In this document: positions 25,826-35,500 of the stretch, one piece after another
How positions within the stretch are numbered: the stretch's first letter is position 1
Layout: each line of letters opens with the position of its first letter
Assembly (NCBI GenBank): GCA_964443135.1
Contig: CAYUBQ010000009.1
Location: 1-64,000, forward strand
DNA from: JAIPEI01 sp964443135
Lineage (GTDB): Bacteria; Desulfobacterota; DSM-4660; Desulfatiglandales; HGW-15
DNA length: 64,000 nucleotides
Reading direction: 5' to 3'
Program-made: the position numbers and the translations under genes
The notes under the pieces: model-generated
Databases searched by the model: none
Seen by the model: the letters and a program-made list of their open reading frames with translations, nothing else
Told to the model about the DNA's origin: nothing

Positions 25826-27049
25826 ATGGACCGAGAACGATCGCACAGGAGGAGCCGTGTCAGCCCATGGGCCGCCCTGAAGCTGTTCCCCCGGGTGGCG
25901 CCCCACCCCTGGATCGTTTCCAGGCTGGCGGGCCTGGAGCTGGAGAAAGGGATCTTCAACCTGCTCCCCGGAAACGGGGACCGGGGAGGGAAGATCCGGC
26001 AGGCGAGCCTCCGGATCACCGATCTGTGCAATTTGAGGTGCCACACCTGCGGGCAGTGGGGCGACCGCGGTTTTCTGCGCGGCACGAGCCCGAAGGGCCT
26101 CAGGGCGAAGGAGGTGAGGCCGGCGAGGTACCTCGAGCTGTTCTCCGACCTGGTGGAGGCCGGCCACCATCCCATGGTCTACCTCTGGGGAGGCGAGCCC
26201 ATGCTCTACGACGGGGTCCTGGACGTCATGGCCGGGGCCTCCGCGCTGAAGCTGCCCGTCTCCATCGCCACCAACGGGACCCGCCTGGCGAGCTCGGCGT
26301 CCTCCCTGGTCGGGATGCCCCTCTTTCTCCTGCAGGTCTCCATCGACGGACACCGCGCAGACCTCCACAACCGTTTGAGACCCTCGGCCGGCGGTGAGGA
26401 CAGCTTCTCGGGAATCGTGCATGGGCTCGAGGCGGTGCATCTCGAAAGGGGGCGCCGGGGAAGCGGCCTTCCGGTGATCGCCTCTCTCACGGTGATCTCC
26501 CGGGAGAACGTTCCTCACCTCGTGGACATCTACGAGGCCTTTCGGGACCGCGTGGACCTCTTTGTCTTCTACCTCTCCTGGTGGATCGACGCGGAACGCG
26601 CCCGGGAGCACGAGCGCGAGTTCGAGAGGCGGTTCGGATTCAGGCCGGTGAAGCACCGTGGCTGGATCGGATCCTGGACCCCCGGCGACTACGGGCTGCT
26701 GGACCGGCAGCTGAGGTCCCTGGTCGGGCGGTCCCGCCGGCGCGGCGCGCCGCCGGTCACGGTGCTGCCCCCGATCCTGGGCGAGAGCAACCTTCGCGCT
26801 TACTACACGGACCACGCAGCCCGGTTCGGGTTCGACCAGTGCATTTCGATTTACCAGGCCGTGGAGGTCAACAGCAACGGCGACGTGTCGCCCTGCAGGG
26901 ACTACCACGATTACGTGGTGGGCAACGTCAAGGAGTCGACCCTGTCGCAGCTCTGGAACTCCGAGCGGTACCGGCGCTTTCGAGGCAGCCTCTCCGGGGA
27001 GGGGCTCATGCCGGTCTGCTCGCGCTGCTGCGGTTTGATGGGCTACTAG
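25826..27049 (+). CDS. Radical SAM/SPASM enzyme of unknown substrate
   Basis: A 407-residue radical SAM protein. The cluster motif is CNLRCHTC at residues C68, C72 and C75, followed by a GGEP motif (LWGGEPML). The C terminus has a SPASM-like auxiliary-cluster region (QCISIYQAVEVNSNGDVSPC, then CSRCC). SPASM enzymes modify peptides, cofactors or small molecules. Here it heads the operon with the oxoamine synthase 34 bp behind it, so a role in preparing an amino-acid or head-group precursor is possible but unproven. ATG 25826 is chosen; an upstream TTG is possible. Confidence 0.82.
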   Translation: MDRERSHRRSRVSPWAALKLFPRVAPHPWIVSRLAGLELEKGIFNLLPGNGDRGGKIRQASLRITDLCNLRCHTCGQWGDRGFLRGTSPKGLRAKEVRPARYLELFSDLVEAGHHPMVYLWGGEPMLYDGVLDVMAGASALKLPVSIATNGTRLASSASSLVGMPLFLLQVSIDGHRADLHNRLRPSAGGEDSFSGIVHGLEAVHLERGRRGSGLPVIASLTVISRENVPHLVDIYEAFRDRVDLFVFYLSWWIDAERAREHEREFERRFGFRPVKHRGWIGSWTPGDYGLLDRQLRSLVGRSRRRGAPPVTVLPPILGESNLRAYYTDHAARFGFDQCISIYQAVEVNSNGDVSPCRDYHDYVVGNVKESTLSQLWNSERYRRFRGSLSGEGLMPVCSRCCGLMGY

Positions 27050-27083
27050 CATCGGTGACCGACCGGCGGGTGGGAGGTACGCA

Positions 27084-28277
27084 TTGCTGACGGGAAGCAT
27101 GGCGGACAGGATCAACGGGTACTCCCTGGCCGAGGAGGCGCGCAGGCAGGGTTTCTACTTCTACTTCCGGGAGATCGTCTCCGACCTGGAGCCCGAGGTC
27201 ACCTTGAAGGACGGCCGGAGAGTCCTCATGCTGGGTTCCAACAGCTACATGGGGCTCACCACGCACCCCGAGGTGCGGGCAGCCGCCGCAGCAGCCATCG
27301 AGAAGTACGGCACGGGCACGGCAGGGTCGCGCTTCCTGAACGGTACGTACGACGTGCACATCATCCTGGAGGAGGAGCTGGCCGACTGGGTGGGCAAGGA
27401 GAGCGCGCTCCTCTTCTCCAGCGGTTTTTTGGTCAACCAGGGCGTGATCGCCACGCTCCTGTCCCGGCACGACCGCGTGCTCATGGACACCCTGGATCAC
27501 GCCAGCATCCTGGACGGCGCCCGGCTCTCCATGGCCGGGACCAAGCGGTTCCCCCACAACGACATGGAGGCCCTCGAACGGTTGCTGGCGGAGCCCCCCT
27601 CCGGCGGGCAGTCCTTCGTGGTGGTGGACGGGGTTTTCAGCATGGAGGGGGACCTGGTCGAGCTCCCCGAGCTGGTGTCTCTTTGCGACCGGTACCGGGC
27701 CTCGCTCATGCTGGACGACGCTCACGGTCTCGGTGTTCTGGGAGAGGAGGGGAGGGGAACGGCGCATCACTTCGGCGTCGCGGACCGGGTGGACTTCATC
27801 ATGGGCACCTTCAGCAAGTCCCTGGCCTCACTGGGGGGCTTCATCGCAGCCGACCGTCAGGTCATCGAGTACCTGAAGCACCACTCCCGGGCCTTCATCT
27901 TCAGCGCGAGCATGCCCCACTCGGCGGCTGCCGCCGCCCTCGCCGCACTGCGGATCATTCGGCGGGAGCCGGAGCGAATCGAGCGGCTGTGGGAGAACAC
28001 CCGGTTGATGAAGAGCGGGCTGGACGAGCTCGGCTTCGACACGGGCCGGACCGAGACCCCCGTCATCCCGGTCTACGTGAGAGATTTCCATCTGCTGATG
28101 GCGTTCTGCCGGGAGCTGGAACGGGAAGGGGTCTTTGCCAACCCCGTCATCCCGCCGGCCGTGGCCGCCAACCAGAGTCTCGTCCGGGTCAGCCTCATGG
28201 CCACCCACACGCCGGCCCAGGTCTCCCGGGCCCTCGACGCCTTCGAGCGGGCCGGACGAAGGCTGGGCCTGCCATGA
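27084..28277 (+). CDS. Alpha-oxoamine synthase, serine palmitoyltransferase-like
   Basis: A 397-residue PLP enzyme of the alpha-oxoamine synthase family, which decarboxylatively condenses an amino acid with an acyl thioester. The PLP lysine is K245 in GTFSKSLASLGGF. LDDAHGLGVLG carries the ring-contacting Asp and His. GSNSYMGL and the C-terminal VRVSLMATHTPAQ are family blocks. The GTFSKS form and the VIPxxVAANQS region look more like serine palmitoyltransferase than BioF or Kbl, by recalled motifs only. With a thioesterase-less PKS, a ceramide-synthase-like and a GT21-like gene in the same operon, it probably offloads the polyketide acyl chain onto an amino acid to give a 3-keto long-chain base. 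Confidence 0.83.
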   Translation: MLTGSMADRINGYSLAEEARRQGFYFYFREIVSDLEPEVTLKDGRRVLMLGSNSYMGLTTHPEVRAAAAAAIEKYGTGTAGSRFLNGTYDVHIILEEELADWVGKESALLFSSGFLVNQGVIATLLSRHDRVLMDTLDHASILDGARLSMAGTKRFPHNDMEALERLLAEPPSGGQSFVVVDGVFSMEGDLVELPELVSLCDRYRASLMLDDAHGLGVLGEEGRGTAHHFGVADRVDFIMGTFSKSLASLGGFIAADRQVIEYLKHHSRAFIFSASMPHSAAAAALAALRIIRREPERIERLWENTRLMKSGLDELGFDTGRTETPVIPVYVRDFHLLMAFCRELEREGVFANPVIPPAVAANQSLVRVSLMATHTPAQVSRALDAFERAGRRLGLP

Positions 28278-28308
28278 GAACGAACGGACCGTTCCGAGGG
28301 ACCGCACC

Positions 28309-29502
28309 ATGATCCCGCTCGTCATCGGCGGCGCCCTTCTGCTCGCCTGCGCGCTTCTCTGGATCTCCGGGGCGAAGGTCATCAGGCCGGGCCCCCTGGA
28401 GGCGGCCGCGCCGGGGGCCGGGAACCTTCCCCGGGCCGGTCTCGTGGTCCCGGCCGCGGGGCGATCGCCGGCCTTGTCGAGCGCCGTCCTGTCCCTCCTG
28501 TCCCAGGACTATCCTTCCTACGAGGTGGTCTTTGTAACGCGGGACCCGGAAGACCCGGCTGCGGCGGTGATTCGAGAGTTCATCGACGGACGCCCCGGCG
28601 CCCGCCTCGTGTTCGCGGGCCCGACCTCCCGGTGCGGCCAGAAGAACCGGAACCTGCTTCGCGGCCTGGATGCCCTCGGGGATCGACCGGAGATCCTGGT
28701 CTTCTGCGACGCCACGAGAAGGGCCCCGCCCCACTGGCTGCGGTCCCTGGTGACGCCCGTGATCCGCAGGGAGTTCGAGGTCACCTCGGGGTACCACCAC
28801 ATCCTGCCGTCGGACGCGCGCCTTCCCACGCTCGGGCATGCCTGCTCGGTCCTGGTGCTCTACCTGACCAAGGGGGTCCCGTTCCTCAACCAGCCGTGGG
28901 GGGGCGGCACGGCCATTCGGCGCCGCACCTTCGAGCGGCTGGGGGCGAGGGACGTGTGGGTCCGAAACGTCGTGGACGACGTTTCCCTGGCGGCCCTCCT
29001 CAAGAAGAACCGGGTTGCCGTGGGGGCGAGCCCCGGCGCCTGGGTGGTGACCCCGCTGGCCGGGGAGACCGTGGGCTCCTGGACCCGTTGGCTGTTCCGC
29101 CAGTGGTTCTATCTCAAGGTCTGCCTCCCGGGCAGCTGGCTGGCCGCCGGGGCGGCCTGCCACCTGCTGGCCCTGGGCCTCCTGGCCTCCGTGGCCGGCG
29201 CCTCCCTCGGGACGGCCGGTCTGGTGCCTGCTTCCTGGACCGCCGCGTCCTGGTTCGTCCTCTGCCTGACGGCGGGGTTTGCCATTGCCCTTCGTTCCCT
29301 GCTTCCGGGTGCGATCCCCCTGATCCCCTGGCTGGCGGCCGTTCCCATGACGGCGGGCGCGGCCTCCTGGTCCCACCTGCGAACGCTGTTCACCATGGAG
29401 GTCGAGTGGAGGGAGATCCGCTACCGGGTCTGCTGGTCGGGAGCCGTGAAAGCGGTGAAGGGGAAAACGGGCGGCCCTGAAAGTGCGTCCGGGGTTCATT
29501 GA
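28309..29502 (+). CDS. Ceramide glucosyltransferase-like (GT21-type) membrane glycosyltransferase
   Basis: A 397-residue GT-A enzyme with an N-terminal membrane helix (residues 1-20) and several C-terminal helices. The motifs follow the GT21/ceramide glucosyltransferase and HpnI order: CGQKNRNLLRGLD, VFCDATRRAPPHWL (D2), VVDDVSLAALLKK (D3) and a C-terminal SWTRWLFRQW matching the (Q/R)xxRW signature. It probably transfers a sugar to a lipid amino-alcohol at the inner membrane. ATG 28309 follows GAGGG. Position between the oxoamine synthase and the PKS supports a glycosphingolipid-like product. Confidence 0.8.
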   Translation: MIPLVIGGALLLACALLWISGAKVIRPGPLEAAAPGAGNLPRAGLVVPAAGRSPALSSAVLSLLSQDYPSYEVVFVTRDPEDPAAAVIREFIDGRPGARLVFAGPTSRCGQKNRNLLRGLDALGDRPEILVFCDATRRAPPHWLRSLVTPVIRREFEVTSGYHHILPSDARLPTLGHACSVLVLYLTKGVPFLNQPWGGGTAIRRRTFERLGARDVWVRNVVDDVSLAALLKKNRVAVGASPGAWVVTPLAGETVGSWTRWLFRQWFYLKVCLPGSWLAAGAACHLLALGLLASVAGASLGTAGLVPASWTAASWFVLCLTAGFAIALRSLLPGAIPLIPWLAAVPMTAGAASWSHLRTLFTMEVEWREIRYRVCWSGAVKAVKGKTGGPESASGVH

Positions 29503-29527
29503 CTTTGCAGGCAAAACACCATTAAAT
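29499..29527 (+). promoter_or_regulatory. Candidate internal promoter before the PKS gene
   Basis: TTGACT (29499-29504) and TTAAAT (29522-29527) with a 17-bp spacer, 37 bp before the PKS start. This is a short AT-rich block in an otherwise very GC-rich operon. It could allow separate control of the large synthase. Confidence 0.45.
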
Positions 29528-29564
29528 GTCCGGCGTGCCGAGCAGGAGCCCGCAGGAGACGTGC

Positions 29565-32500
29565 ATGATCACCCCCCGCCACAACCCGTTTCTGTCTTTT
29601 GTCTGGCGTCCGGAGGAGATCTCTCCGGCCGTCACGGCCATGTCGCGACGCACCTCGACGAGGGCCGTGTTCGACTGCTCCGGCGTGAGGCCGGGCCGTT
29701 GCGTGACCGCCCTCCTCGAGGCCCGGGCCACGGACGTGAAGCTCTCCTCCGGTTTTTTCCTGTCGGAGGATTTGGAACCGTTCCTGAAGATCACCGGTGT
29801 CCGAAACGCGTGGGTGGAAATCCATCCGGCCGCCATGCAGGACGGCGGGGACGCCTTCAGGGAGCGTCTCGGCCGGTTGGCCTCGAAGCGTGACCTCCGC
29901 TGCATCCCGGTCTCCGGGGATGCGTCTTTTCTCGCCGGGGCGGTTCGAATGAAAGACCCCCCGGCCGCAGTGGCCCTCAAGGGGGCCGAGGCCTCGGGAT
30001 TCACGGGTACGGAGACGGCCGGGACGCTCTTTGCCTTGCTCCGAAGCTTGACGCGCGGCCGGGGGGACGGGCCCGGCCTGATCGTCTGGGGAGGGATCTC
30101 GACGCCCGAGGCGGCTGCAGCCTTCCTCTGCACGGGCGCCCGGGGAATCGTCTTCGAGAGCCTCCACTGGGGAACGAGCCTGGTCCGGGCGACGCCCGAG
30201 AGCAAGGAGCGCATCGCACGGATTCGACCCGAACACACCGCGGTGGCGGGACGGGGAGCGGGCCTCCCCTGCCGGGTGTTCGATCGGGGAAACTCCGCGG
30301 CCGGAAGGGAAATCCGCCGCCTTTACCGGCAGCCGCGCCCGTTTTACGAAGCGGTCCTCGAAAAGGCGGTCCACCCCCTGGACTGCAGCCTCTCCCGGGA
30401 GGACCTGGCGTTTCTGGGTCCGGAGGCCGGTTTTGCGGGGAGCTTCCGCCGGCGGTTCGGCGAGGACACCGAGGAGGCGGTCCAGGGGTTTGCGGAAGAG
30501 ACGGCTGCGTTCCAGGACCGGGCGACCGAGATCTCGAACCGGGCCCGAGGGGGGCCGGCGGCGCAGGTGCTGGGAACGGCCCGTCCCGTCATCCAGGGCG
30601 CCATGTCCTGGATCAGCGACGTGCCCGGGTTCGCGCGCTCCGTCGCCGAGGCGGGGGGGCTGCCCACGCTGGCCCTGGGCATGAAGAACGGCCGGCTCCT
30701 GGACCGGGAGCCGGGCCCCCCGGGCGCCTTTCTGGACGACCGCCCCTACGCGGTGAACGTCGTGGCCCTTCCGGAGAACCCTCACCTGGACGAGCAGCTC
30801 GCGTGGATCGAGAGGATTCGCCCTCCCTTCGCGGTGATCGCCGCGGGAGAGCCCTCCCGGGCCGAAGCCCTCCGGCGGACCGGCGCGGAGGTGATCTACG
30901 TGGCCTCGAGCCAGGGCCTGCTCCGTTTGGCCCTGGAGGCGGGGATCCGCTGGCTGGTCCTGGAGGGAAGCGAGGCGGGCGGCCACGTGGGCGAGCACAC
31001 CACCCTGACCCTGGCCCAGGCGGCCCTGGAGATGAGGCGGCGGGAACCGGACCTCTTCGAGGGGTGCCGCATCGTCCTGGCCGGGGGGATCTACGATCGG
31101 GAGACCGCCTTCCGGGCGTTCATGCTCGGTGCGGACGCGGTGCAGATGGGCACGGCCTATCTGGCCACGGAGGAGATCGTGGCTTCCGGGGCCCTGAGCC
31201 CCCTGTACCAGCGCCTGGTCCTGGAGAGCCCGCCGGGGGGCACCGCCGTCAGCGGGGAGGGGGCGGGCCTTCGGGTCCGTTCCCTGCGGACGCCGAAGCT
31301 CGAGGAAATCCGTTCCCTGGAGGATGCGTTCGATCGGGGGGCGTGCGACGAGATTACCTTCCGGAGCCGGCTGGAGGCCATGAGCGCCGGCAGCCTCCTG
31401 GTCGCGGCCAGGGGGGTGGATCGGCCCGGAGGAGCGGTTCTGGACGAGACCACCTGCCTGGAGCAGGGCCAGTTCATGAGCGGCGCGGTGGCCGGCCTCA
31501 TCTCCGGGACAAAGACCGTGGCCTCCCTGCACCGTGAGGTCGCCGAGGGCGACCTGGACCTGACCCTGCCCGAGCGGGTGCGCGCCGGGGGGACGGCCGC
31601 CGTCCGCAGCAGGGAGGCGAGGGACGGCGCCGGGCGCGTGGCGATCACGGGCATGGCCATGGTGAACGCCCTGGGCCGTTCACCCGAAGCGATCTGGGAG
31701 GCCGCACTGGCCATGAGGAGCGGGGTTTCCGGCATTCCACCGTCCAGATGGGACCACAGTCTCCACTACGACCCCGACCCGCGCGCCCCGGGCAGGACCT
31801 ACTGCAGGACCGGGGCCTTTCAGGATCTTCGCATCTCGAGGAAGGACCTGGGCGTGGCACCCCAGGACTTCCGCACCATGACCGACGCCACCAGGCTGAC
31901 GCTGTGGCTCGCCGAGCGGGCGATCTCCGGGTCCGGCCTCCTGGAGAGCGATGTTCCCAGGGAACGGATCGGGGTGGTGATCTGCCAGAACTCGGGCGAG
32001 GCGGCCGTCACCATGTCCGACCTGGTCCTGACCATGCAGGCCCGGGAGATCGGGGGGATGCTGCGGGAGGCCGCGGCCCTGTCCCCGGAGCAGGAAGAGG
32101 CCGCGGTGGAGGCGATCCGTTCGGGACGGCTCTGCGTGGACGACACCACCCTTCTGGGGCGCCTCAACTCCGCTGCGGCCGGCTTCCTGTGCAACCGGTA
32201 CGGGTTCCAGGGACCCAGCCACGCCGTCACCGCGGCGTGCGCCGGCAGCCTGGTGGCCCTGTACACGGCCGTGCAGTTGATCCGGAACGGGATCATCGAC
32301 GCCGCCGTGGTGGGGGGCGGGGAGGAGTGCCTGCACCCCTCCCACTACCTGGAGTTCTCGGCGCTCAAGGCCCTGGCCGGCCTTTCGGGGGGGGATCGGC
32401 CGCCCGAGGAGAGCAGCCGCCCCTTCGATGCGGAGCGGGACGGCATGGTCCTCGGCGAGGGAGGCGCCGTGGTCGTGGTGGAGCGTGCGGACACGGCCGA

Positions 32501-35500
32501 GAAGCGGCACGCCCCCATCCACGCCTGGATCACCGGGGTGGGGGCCAGCAACAGCCACCTGGGCATGGTGGAGTCCCTGGCCGAGACCCAGGAGATCGCC
32601 CTGCGCTCGGCGTTCGCCGATGCGGGATACGGCCCCGACACGGTGGACCTCGTCGCCTGTCACGCCACCGGCACCGTCCAGGGCGACGTGGAGGAGGTCA
32701 GGGCCCTCAAGCGGTTCTTCCCCCGAGGGCGGAGGACGACGCTCACCTCCTACAAGTCCCAGATCGGTCACACCCTGGGGGCGTCGGGCCTGATGAGCCT
32801 CATTCACGGCGTCTCGGCCATGCAGGCGGGGGTGTTTCCGGGAACCCTGAACTATCGGCGGAAGGATCCCCGAATCGACCTGGAGGGCTGGGGCTTTCAC
32901 GTGCCTGCAGAGCCGCTGGCGTGGAAGGCGGGCGGGAAGGGACCCCGGCGGGTCATGGTCAACGCCTTCGGTTTCGGCGGGGCCAACTACGTGGTGCATC
33001 TGGAGGAGCACGTGAACGGCGCCGGTCCGGCGGACCGACGCCTGCTCAGCGGGGATGCTCCCGGAGCGGCCCCCGGGACGCCGACCGAACCGTTCGCCCC
33101 GGGGCTTTCGGGGGTCCAGTGCGTGATGTGGACGGGTGCGGGCCGGCCCTGCCGGGTGGGCGTGCCGGCCGAAGGGGAAGGGGAGGCCCGGGCGAAGCTG
33201 GATGCCCTGGGGCGTCACCTGTCCGACTGTCCGCCGGGCCCGGCGAGCGAACGGGCCCTGGCCCGGGAGGGCGTGTTCGCGGCCCCGGCCGGCGACCCCG
33301 CCCCCCCCCTGGCCTTCGTGTTCACCGGCCAGGGGTCCCAGTACCGGGGCGCGGGCAGAGCCCTCTACAGAACCTTTCCGTCCGTTCGTGCCTGGATGGA
33401 CCGGATCGCCGGCCTGGCCGGGTTCGATCTCCTCGGGCTCCTGTTCGACTCGGGGGAGGAGGAGCTCCGGAACACCCGCTGGCAGCAGCCCGCCCTCTAC
33501 ACCCTGGAGTACGCCATGGTCCGGTCCCTCATGGACCTCGGGGTGGTCCCGTCGGCCGTGGCCGGTCACAGCCTGGGCGAGCTGGTGGCCTTGAGCGTCG
33601 CCGGGGTCTTCTCGTGGGAGGACGGCTTCCGGATCGTCGACAAGCGCGCCCAATGCATGGAGAAGGCCGCCGCCCTGACGCGGGACCCGGGCATCATGGT
33701 CGCGGTGGACGCACCGGCGGACGTGCTCCGGGAGAGGACGGCAGGCAGCCCGGGCCTGTTTTTCACCAACTTCAACAGCCCGCGCCAGACGGTCCTCGGC
33801 GGCGATACCCGGAAGCTCCGGGACCTGATGGAATCCCTGAAAGCGGAGGGCTACCGGGCCACGCAGCTCGACGTGAGCATGGCCTTTCACTCGCCGGTCA
33901 TGGCGGTCATCCGCGAGGAGATGGCCGCCTTCGTGGCCGGGATCCCGTTTCACGCCCCGAAGATCCCGGTGGTCTCCAACACCACGAAGCGGCCCTTTCC
34001 CGACGATCCGGACGAGAGCCGAAGGATCCTGATGGCCCACCTGGAGTCCCCGGTGCACTGGATGCAGAACGTGGAGACCCTGTGGTCCGAGCTGGGGGTG
34101 CGGGTGTTCGTGGAGATCGGGCCCCGGGACACCCTCTGCGGGCTCATCCGGGACACGGTGGCGGACGCGACGGTCGTCCCCGCCTGCCTGCCCGAGAACG
34201 AGGTCCGCGCGTTCCGGTCGGCCGCGGCCCGTCTCTACAGCCTGGGCCACTGGGATCCCCCGGCCGGTCCCCTTCGGCACGGCGCCCCTCCCGTCCGGGA
34301 GCCCCGCCCGCAACCCTGGAGGGACCGGGCCGCCCGGGTGGTGAGACGGGAGATCGATGCGTTCCTGCTCGACTCCTTCGGCCCCGAGCTGAAGCCCCGG
34401 CTTTTGGCGGCCCTCCGCCGGGAGGTCCGGCCGGACCTGTCCGAGGAGGCGTTGGATCGCCTCCTGGGATCCGAGGAGGCGTCGCCGGCGTCCACGGAAA
34501 CGCCCCCCGGCGGGGACCCGGATCGGGCTGCAGGCGGTGCGCATCTGCGCGTGGAGAAGGGGCCCCCGCCCCCGGCGGGATCCGCGGAAACCGACACCCT
34601 GGAGGCCATGATCCGGATCATCATGGAGGCCACCGGGTACGATCGGGACGAGATCGAACCGGACATGGATCTCCGCCAGGATCTGTCCATCCGCAGCAGC
34701 CGGCTTCCGGTCATCATGGCGGCGGCCGAGGAGCGCTTCGGCACCGTGGTGCGCCTCGAGGACTTCCTGGGGCTTCGAACCGTTCGGGAGGTGGCCGACC
34801 GGATCGCGCAGCTGGCCCGCCACGCCGGAAGGGGAGGGCCGGGGCCCGACACTTCGACGGCCTTGAAGCCGGTTCCTCCCGCCGAGGGTCCCCTCCCGGA
34901 AGAGAGCGCGCCGGTCGAGCGCGAAAAGGCGCCCCTGAGGCGATGGGCGTTCGAGGAGGTCGAGCTGTCCCCCCCCCGCCGGAACCTGCTGAGCGGGCAA
35001 GGCCGGCCGGTCGTCGTCCTGACCCCGGAGAAGGGGTTCGAACCGGCCGCCTCCCTGGCGAAGCTGATGGAACGGGAGCACGGGATGAAACCCGTCGTGC
35101 TGCCGTACCTGGACCGGAAAGCCCGGCACGGAAACCTCTGCTCGGCCGAGGGCGCCGGCCGCCTCGCCGGGACGCTGGAGGAGATCTCCTCCCTGGGCGG
35201 GCTGGTCCTCGTGATGGAGGGCCCCTCGCGGGATCTCGCCGGGGAGATGGAGCGCACGCCCCCGCTCTTGACCGGGTTCTTCCAGTGCCTCAAGGCCTTC
35301 CTGGCGTCCCGGGACAAGGCCTTCGTCCTGGCCTTTCAGACCGTGGGGGATCGGGAGGGGGGCGGTCCGGCCTGGGAGGGCGTTCAGGGCATGCTCCTCG
35401 CCGCGGCCCTGGAGGTTCCGGACGTGCTCTTCCGCAGCATGGCCCTCTGTGGAAGGGTCGATCCCGGGCGTGCCCTTGCGGCGGCCCTGGACGCGGACCT

